A DNA stretch of 8,138 bases from an uncultured Clostridium sp. (lineage in GTDB: Bacteria; Bacillota; Clostridia; TANB77; CAG-508). Shown here one piece after another: positions 1 through 5,142 of the stretch. The position numbers were made by a program, and so were the translations under genes. The notes under the pieces are model-generated. The model saw only the letters and a list, made by a program, of their open reading frames with translations, made no database searches and was not told where the DNA came from. The stretch spans positions 1 through 8,138 of the forward strand of contig USHY01000041.1 of assembly GCA_900554635.1 (NCBI GenBank). The letters run 5' to 3'. Positions within the stretch are counted from its first letter, which is position 1. Each line of letters opens with the position of its first letter.

Positions 1-269
1 TAGATAATATGAATGAAGATGAATTAGTTGCTAATTTATTTAGAATAAATCAAACGAAGCAAAAACTTTTAAAAGATAATGTACAAGGTGAGAAAGAAGC
101 AAAAGATGTACATTATGAGGTAGGAAAAAAAGTTAGAAAGGCAATTGCAGATATTGGTGGAATGATGCCAGAAAAAATGCCAACACCTAAAAAGAGTTTA
201 AAAGAACTTGAAAGAGAAAGGAAAAAATTAGAAATAAAAGAGCAAAAGAAACTTGATAAAATAAAATAG
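1..269 (+). CDS. dinD: DNA-damage-inducible protein D (DinD)-like, C-terminal part, cut by window edge
   Basis: The reading frame is open from the left edge (GAT AAT precede the first visible ATG at 9) to TAG at 267-269, so the ATG is probably an internal Met and the true start lies outside the window. The visible residues match what I know of the DinD C-terminus: an ELxANLFRIxQT stretch, then HYEVGKKVR, then IGGxMPExxPTPxKSLKELE, ending in a Lys/Glu-rich tail likely to form a helix. DinD proteins carry an N-terminal BRO-type domain, not visible here. In E. coli DinD is SOS-induced and disassembles RecA filaments; whether this homologue does so is inference. The gene is often accessory in Bacillota, which fits its position beside decayed genes. 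No terminator is evident after it. Confidence 0.8.
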   Translation, partial: DNMNEDELVANLFRINQTKQKLLKDNVQGEKEAKDVHYEVGKKVRKAIADIGGMMPEKMPTPKKSLKELERERKKLEIKEQKKLDKIK

Positions 270-283
270 TAATTTGTAGGGAG

Positions 284-558
284 ATGAAATTAGTAAAAAT
301 TAGAAAAATATTAAAAGAAGAAATGAAAAAAGCATTAGAATTAGTTTGAAAAGTGTTTTTGGAATATGAAGCATCTGATTACACCGAAGAAGGTATAAAA
401 GAATTTAAAAAAACAATTGATGATGTTTCCTGGATTGAAGCAAGAGATTTTTATGGGGCTTACGATGAAAGTAATAAAATATTAGGAGTTATAGCAACAA
501 AAGATGTTACTCATATAGCATTATTCTTTGTAGATGGAAAATATCACAAACAAGGAAT
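284..558 (+). pseudogene. GNAT-family N-acetyltransferase remnant: internal TGA, C-terminus lost
   Basis: Starting from ATG 284, the frame reads a short GNAT-like N-terminus (MKKALELV), meets TGA at 347-349, then continues as KVFLEYEASDYTEEG and later LGVIATKDVTHIALFFVDGKYHKQG to about 556. Relatives carry LVWKVFLEYE here, so the TGA very probably replaces a Trp TGG codon. The text stops at the G of the Q/R-x-x-G-x-G/A acetyl-CoA loop (KYHKQG), exactly where the cofactor-binding core and C-terminal half should follow, and runs into a different gene. The enzyme would transfer an acetyl group from acetyl-CoA to an unidentified substrate; the remnant cannot bind the cofactor. A GGGAG directly abuts the ATG, which is too close for a good ribosome site. 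TGA reassignment to Trp is unlikely because Trp is TGG throughout the intact genes. Confidence 0.75.
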
Positions 559-1218
559 GTGAAAGATGCTAAAAAAATTATTTTTTCTGTGTGTAGGGCA
601 GATGAAAATAATAATCCGCTAGATCAACAAAAATTTACGATAACTCTTGATGAATTTAAAATAATTAATCATCCTGACAATGATGTGGACTTGTGCGCAA
701 TACCCATAGCTTCGCTAGATAGTTATAGTCAGGAATATAAAGTCAGGTTGTATCGTGGAAAGCTTGGAACAGATTTAATAATAAACGAAGATGAAGTTAA
801 AGATTGTTCTGCAATGGAAGATATTATTATGATTGGATATCCTAACGGACTTGAGGATTCTTATAATAATAAACCAATAATTCGAAAAGGCATAACTTCT
901 ACACACTTAAAATTTGATTATAATGGGAAAAAAGAATTTTTAATTGATATGGCTTGTTTTCCAGGATCTAGTGGATCGCCAATTTTCTTTTGTAATGAAT
1001 CTTCATATACACAAGGCAATGCTACTTTTTTTGGCTCTAGATGTAAACTATTAGGCTTATTATATGGTGGACCACAACATACTAGTACAGGAAGTGTTGT
1101 GTTTGAAAATATTCCAACTAATCCAAAAGCTATTATTCAAATACCAAATAATTTAGGAGTTGTAGTTAAAGCAGTTAGAATTAAAGAACTTGAAGGCTTT
1201 ATGAAAGATATGAGTTAA
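559..1218 (+). pseudogene. Trypsin-like serine peptidase remnant lacking its N-terminal catalytic His region
   Basis: The frame from 559 (GTG, probably just a Val codon of a HVVKDAKK-like segment) to TAA 1216-1218 encodes about 219 residues of a trypsin-fold peptidase. Visible are the likely catalytic Asp in NDVDLCAIPI (about residue 44), a YPNG segment, and the nucleophile motif PGSSGSP with Ser at about residue 138. The N-terminal strand region with the catalytic His, normally just before the KDAKK text, is absent; the sequence switches there to the GNAT remnant. It would have cleaved proteins, possibly as a stress or defence peptidase, but this is inference. No ribosome site precedes GTG 559. 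The remaining frame is free of stops, so the truncation looks recent. A misassembly in place of a true deletion is possible. Confidence 0.7.
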
Positions 1219-1220
1219 AA

Positions 1221-1225
1221 AGGAG
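1221..1225 (+). promoter_or_regulatory. Ribosome binding site that decides the rbgA start
   Basis: AGGAG lies nine bases upstream of ATG 1235. The only other in-family Met, ATG 1299, is the Met of the conserved WYPGHM motif and has no Shine-Dalgarno sequence in front of it. This places the true start in the frame before the +1 shift. Confidence 0.8.
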
Positions 1226-1234
1226 TGAACATAG

Positions 1235-2144
1235 ATGAATAAAGAAAAAAATCAAAATAGTTATCACAAAATCAACCTTAACTGGTACCCTCGGCCACAT
1301 GCTTAAAACTAAGAAGCAGATAATTGAGGATTTAAAGCTAATTGATGTTATAATAGAAATTTTAGATGCTAGAATACCTATTTCTAGTCAAAATCCAGAT
1401 ATTAGACAAATAACATCTAATAAAAAGAAAATAGTAGTTTTAAATAAAAGTGACTTAGCAGATGAAAAAGAAACAAGAAAATGGGTGGAATATTTTAAAA
1501 AGCAGGGAATAGTTGCAATACCAACAGATTCAAATTTGGGAAAGGGCACAAAGGAAACATTAAGAGCAGTTCAAAATTTAATGCAAGAAGATATGGCAAA
1601 AGCAGCTAGCAAAGGTAGAGTAAATAAGAATATTAGAATTATGATATGTGGAATTCCAAATGTTGGTAAATCATCATTTATAAATAGAATGATAAACAAA
1701 AAGTCAGCAGAAGTTGGAAATAGACCTGGTGTTACTAAACAAAAACAATGGGTTAGAATATCAAGCAATATTGAACTTTTAGACACCCCTGGTGTATTAT
1801 GGCCAAAATTTGAAAATGAAGATGTAGCACTAAAACTTGCCTATACGGGAAGTATTAAGGATGAATTATTAGACAAAGCAAACATTGCATATAGATTGTT
1901 AAATTATTTAGAAAAAAATAATAAAATAGAACTTTTTGCAAGATATAAATTGACAGATGAAGAAATTAATAGTATAATAGTTGAGGATGATGAATCACTT
2001 AAAACAATGAATGCAATTGCAAAGAAAAGAGGAGCAATTGTTTCAAAAGGTGAAGTTGATTATGATAAAGTATCATCTATTATATTAAATGACTTTAGAA
2101 GCGGAAAAATAGGTAGAATTACATTGGAGAAAGTAAATGAATAA
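1235..2144 (+). CDS. rbgA: Ribosome biogenesis GTPase RbgA (YlqF), expressed across a +1 frameshift at CGG 1292-1294
   Basis: RbgA is a circularly permuted GTPase that matures the 50S subunit by acting on a late assembly intermediate. Read as ATG 1235 to 1291, skip base 1292, then 1293 to TAA 2142-2144, it gives 302 residues (B. subtilis about 282; the extra is an N-terminal extension of about 13 residues). The N-terminal family motif W-[FY]-P-G-H-M is split by the shift: WYP in frame 0, GHM in frame +1. GTPase motifs follow in permuted order: NKSD (G4, about residue 70), GIPNVGKSS (P-loop, about 139), PGVTK (G2, about 164-168), DTPG (G3, about 183). The C-terminal RNA-binding helical domain is complete. 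Without the shift the product is only 23 residues, ending at TAA 1304. The gene overlaps mrnC by eight bases, so the two are translationally coupled. RbgA is essential in B. subtilis, which argues against simple loss. Confidence 0.88.
1289..1306 (+). other. Putative +1 frameshift site 1 (CCT CGG C, in rbgA)
   Basis: Frame 0 reads TAC CCT CGG CCA CAT GCT TAA. Skipping C 1292 gives TAC CCT GGC CAC ATG, restoring Y-P-G-H-M of the RbgA family. The frame-0 stop is 1304-1306. No upstream Shine-Dalgarno-like stimulator, 3' pseudoknot or slippery heptamer is evident, so the CGG codon itself is the obvious common element with site 2. An ordinary mutation or read error cannot be excluded from this window alone. 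Confidence 0.6.
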
Positions 2145-2532
2145 TCTAGGAAAAATAAACACAATGTCACCTCTAACATGGGCATATATTGGAGATGCAG
2201 TATATGAATTATATATTCGCAATTACCTTATAGAAACTACAAATTTAAAACCAAACAAACTTCATAGAGAAGCCACAAAATTTGTAAAAGCTAGTTCTCA
2301 AGCCAAAATTTTAGATAAACTAAAAGACTTTTTAAATGAAGAAGAGCTAGAAATTATTCGTAGAGGTAGAAATACACAAAATCATCATTTGCCTAAAAAT
2401 GCAAACCCAACAGATTATATGTATTCAACAGCTTTTGAAGGACTTATAGGTTATCTGTATCTAACAAAACAAGAAACCAGATTAAATGAAATATTATCAA
2501 AAATAATAGAAATTAATTCTAGTCTAGACTAG
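2137..2532 (+). CDS. mrnC: Mini-ribonuclease III (MrnC)
   Basis: Mini-III is a homodimeric RNase III catalytic domain without a dsRNA-binding domain; in B. subtilis it matures 23S rRNA from double-stranded precursor ends. This 131-residue protein has the expected compact length. Visible are the RNase III signature WAYIGDAVYEL with the metal-binding Asp at residue 20, the RRGRNTQ segment at about 75-81, PKNANPTDYMYSTAFEGLIGYLYL with the second catalytic acidic residue Glu 101, and no extra domain. The start ATG 2137 lies inside the end of rbgA (ATGAATAA overlap), so translation is probably coupled. The stop TAG 2530 sits inside a perfect palindrome, and tRNA-Glu starts 11 bases later. Pairing a 50S assembly GTPase with an rRNA-processing enzyme gives a coherent large-subunit maturation unit. 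Confidence 0.95.
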   Translation: MNNLGKINTMSPLTWAYIGDAVYELYIRNYLIETTNLKPNKLHREATKFVKASSQAKILDKLKDFLNEEELEIIRRGRNTQNHHLPKNANPTDYMYSTAFEGLIGYLYLTKQETRLNEILSKIIEINSSLD

Positions 2533-2538
2533 AATTAA
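2513..2538 (+). repeat. 26-bp perfect palindrome across the mrnC stop codon
   Basis: The half-site TTAATTCTAGTCT (2513-2525) is followed immediately by its exact reverse complement (2526-2538), centred on 2525/2526. As RNA it folds into an 11-bp stem with a CUAG loop. The mrnC stop codon lies in the 3' arm. There is no U-run after it, so it is not a standard intrinsic terminator. It may be a processing or stabilising hairpin between mrnC mRNA and tRNA-Glu, or a binding site for a dimeric protein. Palindromy is directly seen; function is inference. Confidence 0.85.
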
Positions 2539-2543
2539 AACAT

Positions 2544-2618
2544 GGCCCGTTGGTCAAGCGGTTAAGACGCCACCCTCTCAAGGTGGAATCATGAGTTCGA
2601 TTCTCGTACGGGTCACCA
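2544..2618 (+). tRNA. tRNA-Glu (anticodon CTC)
   Basis: A complete 75-base cloverleaf. The acceptor stem is 2544-2550 with 2608-2614 (one G-U pair), the discriminator is A 2615 and CCA is encoded at 2616-2618. The anticodon stem CCACC/GGTGG encloses the loop CTCTCAA, giving anticodon CTC at 2577-2579, which reads GAG. The T-arm loop is TTCGATT at 2596-2602. It lies 11 bases after mrnC with no clear promoter of its own, so it is probably cut out of the rbgA-mrnC transcript. The body closely resembles the usual Bacillota tRNA-Glu, which normally has anticodon TTC. Confidence 0.95.
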
Positions 2619-2625
2619 AAATTAA

Positions 2626-2670
2626 AATCCCTGTATCGTTTGAAAATTAACTAATACAGGGATTATTTTT
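2626..2670 (+). terminator. Intrinsic terminator after tRNA-Glu
   Basis: AATCCCTGTAT (2626-2636) pairs perfectly with ATACAGGGATT (2654-2664) around a 17-base loop, and ATTTTT follows. It ends the rbgA-mrnC-tRNA-Glu unit. A possible weak promoter for the next gene overlaps it (TTGAAA 2640-2645, TATTTT 2664-2669, 18-base spacer), but this is much less certain than the hairpin. Confidence 0.75.
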
Positions 2671-2694
2671 AGATACTAAAAAGGAGTTTTAAAA

Positions 2695-5035
2695 ATGGAA
2701 AATGTTGAACTTTTATCTCCTGTAGGAGAGTGGGATTCACTAGTCGCAGCAGTTCAAAATGGTGCTAATGCAGTATATTTTGGAGCAAATGAATTTAACG
2801 CAAGAATGAATAGTAAAAACTTTGATAGAGAAGAACTAAAAAAAGCAATTGAATATGCAAAACTAAGAAATGTAAAAACTAACTTAACACTAAATATATT
2901 AATCAAAAACAATGAATTTGAAAAAGCAATGGACCTTGTAGAATATGCCTACAAATGTGGTATAGATGCTATAATTGTACAAGATTTAGGTCTTGCAAGG
3001 GAAATTATAAAAACATTCCCAGATTTAGATGTACATAGTAGCACACAAATGACAGTATATAATCTCAAAGGTGTTCAAGAGATAGAACGCCTAGGATTCA
3101 AAAGATGTGTACTTGCGCGTGAACTCAGTATAGATGAGATTAAACATATTTGTAAAAATTCAAATATAGAGATAGAAGTTTTTGTGCACGGAGCACTTTG
3201 CATAAGCTATTCAGGTCAATGTTTAATGAGTAGTATGATAGGTGGAAGAAGTGGAAACAGAGGAAAATGTGCTGGAACATGTAGATTACCATATAGTTTA
3301 CTCAAAAACAAACAAATGGTCGACAAAGGATTCTTATTAAGTTCAAAGGATGTATGCACATTAGATATAATTCCAGAGTTAATTAAGGCAGGAGTAAAAT
3401 CATTTAAAATAGAAGGCAGAATGAAATCACCCGAATATGTAGGGCTTGTTACATCAGTTTATAGAAAATACATAGACTTAGCTTATAACAATAGAGAATA
3501 CAAGGTTGAAAATCAAGATAGAGAAAACCTAATGCAAATTTTTAACCGTGGTGGATTTAGCACAGGTTATTTAAAGGGAAAACTTGGAAAAGACATGATG
3601 TTTAAATATAAGCCAAATCATATTGGTGTATATATTGGCCAAGTTGAACACTATAATCCAAATAAAGGGTATGTAAAAATCAAACTAGATAAACAATTGT
3701 TCTTGGGAGATAGTTTAAGTATTAAGGATGGTACTTGCAAAATATCAGAGCTAATGATTGGAAATAATAACATTAAATCAGGTCAAAAGGGACAAATAGT
3801 TACTGTAGGTAGAATATATGGAAAGATTAATAATGGAGATAAAGCATATAGAACAGTTGCTATTAACTTAAACAAGGAGGTAGAACAGGTATCAAATAAA
3901 GAAAACATAAAAAGGAAATTAGAGTGTGAGATTCACATAAAGGAGAATGAACCTATTACTTTAGCTTTGGCTGATAAAATTACAGGATACAAAGTGAAAA
4001 AAAACGGTCTAGTTCCTGAGAAAGCTTTAAATGTTGGATTAACAGAAGATAGAATAATTAAACAGCTATCAAAACTTGGTAATACGGTTTTTGAAATAGA
4101 TAGTATTAATGTAGAACTTGGAGAAATGCTTCAAACATCTATTAAGGATTTGAATGAATTGCGTAGAGAAGCGGTACAAGAATTGGAAAACAAAATATTG
4201 CAATCTTTTGTTCGTGAATTTAAAGGAACATATAAGCAATTAAAAAATAATATTATTCAAAAGGTTGATACACCAAAGGTAAGTGTATGCCTTAACAATA
4301 TTGTACCTAATATGGAGTATCAAAAAATTAAGAAAGTAGATAACATTTATATTCCATTAAGATTCTTTGTGAACTCAAAATTAAAGCCACAAATTAAAAC
4401 TATAACAGAGAATTTTAATACATATTTACTGATGCCTACAATAAGTAAAAGCAATTATGAAAAAATAAATGCAATGGAATTTATTAAAGAATATAATTTA
4501 AAAGGAGTTGTTGTATCAAATCTATCACAAATAAAGGATTTTCAAGGAATTCCAATGATAGCAAATTATACCTTTAATATAGCGAACAACTATTCCATAA
4601 ATGAATTAGAACAATTAGGAGTTCAAAAATATACTGCTTCTCCAGAATTTGAAAGAGAAGTAATCTCTACTATTTGCGGAAATATTCCAAAAGAAGTTAT
4701 AGTTTATGGAAGAACATTACTTATGACAACTGAATATTGTGCAATAGGTACATTCAAAAATTGCCCTGCATTGTGCGAAGAGCGGTACATATAAACTAAA
4801 AGATAGAATGGATTTTGAATTCCCTATATATACAGATAGAATTAATTGTAATAACTTAATATATAATTCTAAAATAACATCAAATCGTTATGAAGGTTTA
4901 AACGCAGATTCAATAAGAATAGACATTTTGGAAGAAAATATAGAGGAAATAAACAAAATAATAGAGATACACAAATCTGGCGAGAGACTTGAAGGAATGA
5001 ATTATACCAATGGGAATATGGGAAGAAGCATATAA
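2695..5035 (+). CDS. U32 family protein with DUF3656, RlhA-like (23S rRNA hydroxylase family), with a +1 frameshift at CGG 4783-4785
   Basis: The opening LLSPVGEWDSLVAAVQNGANAVYFG is typical of the U32 TIM-barrel domain. The U32 signature lies at about 163-180 (EVFVHGALCISYSGQC), with Cys 169, 176, 192 and 196 as likely iron-sulphur or catalytic cysteines, then the KIEGRMKSPEYV strand (about 238-250) and a DUF3656-type middle region. This long form matches RlhA (YdcP), which makes 5-hydroxycytidine in 23S rRNA; the older label is collagenase-like peptidase. Frame 0 stops at TAA 4792-4794, but the family's last part (TYKLKDRMDFEFPIYTDR to SGERLEG) continues in the +1 frame to TAA 5033. Dropping one base near 4783 gives 779 residues, the usual length of the long form. 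AAGGAG at 2681-2686 supports ATG 2695. The two parts show no other damage. Confidence 0.88.
4774..4794 (+). other. Putative +1 frameshift site 2 (GAG CGG T, in the U32 gene)
   Basis: Frame 0 reads TGC GAA GAG CGG TAC ATA TAA. Skipping C 4783 gives TGC GAA GAG GGT ACA TAT AAA, that is C-E-E-G-T-Y-K-L-K-D-R, matching the family's C-x-x-G-x-Y-x-L-K-D-R region. The P-site tRNA cannot re-pair well on AGC, so a starved A-site CGG with tRNA-Gly entering at GGT is a more natural mechanism than slippage. The exact extra base could be anywhere in 4777-4783 if this is a plain insertion. Confidence 0.6.
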
Positions 5036-5060
5036 AAAGTGCTTCTTCGCGTTATTTTTT
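5022..5060 (+). terminator. Intrinsic terminator after the U32 gene
   Basis: GAAGAAGCA (5022-5030) pairs perfectly with TGCTTCTTC (5040-5048) around a nine-base loop that contains the stop codon; a T-rich run (TTATTTTTT) starts about four bases later. The stem begins inside the last codons of the U32 gene. It separates that gene from the mutS promoter. Confidence 0.75.
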
Positions 5061-5079
5061 ACATAATTTGACATTATTC

Positions 5080-5108
5080 TTGTTTAGGAGATTTTTTTGT
5101 GATATAAT
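5080..5108 (+). promoter_or_regulatory. mutS promoter (housekeeping sigma factor type, extended -10)
   Basis: TATAAT at 5103-5108 is preceded by TGA (5100-5102), forming an extended -10, with TTGTTT at 5080-5085 as a -35 after a 17-base spacer. A nearby TTGACA at 5068-5073 is 29 bases from the -10 and therefore too far to pair with it. Transcription should start near 5115, which rules out any mutS start upstream of that point. Confidence 0.75.
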
Positions 5109-5142
5109 GTGTAGCAAATTGAATAAGGAAAGAGGAAATAAT

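Noticed and set aside
1571..1786. Minus-strand open frame inside rbgA
   Set aside because: Shadow of the GTPase coding sequence, with no ribosome site or recognisable protein.
1299..2144. rbgA starting at ATG 1299
   Set aside because: This Met belongs to the conserved WYPGHM motif, has no Shine-Dalgarno sequence, and would delete the conserved motif half encoded just upstream.
3874..3881. Perfect Shine-Dalgarno-like AAGGAGGT inside the U32 gene
   Set aside because: It encodes K-E-V in frame and no suitable start codon with an open frame follows, so an internal start is not supported; translational pausing is possible but untested.
4808..5035. A separate 75-residue small gene after the U32 gene
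   Set aside because: It has no ribosome site, and its text is the conserved C-terminus of the U32 protein, so it is the same gene in the +1 frame.
5068..5073. TTGACA as the mutS -35 element
   Set aside because: It is 29 bases from the TATAAT, too far; TTGTTT at 5080-5085 has the correct 17-base spacing.
5068..5142. Upstream extension of mutS from TTG 5068
   Set aside because: The extension runs through the -35 and -10 elements, has no ribosome site, and is not part of the family; ATG 5143 begins with the normal MutS N-terminus.
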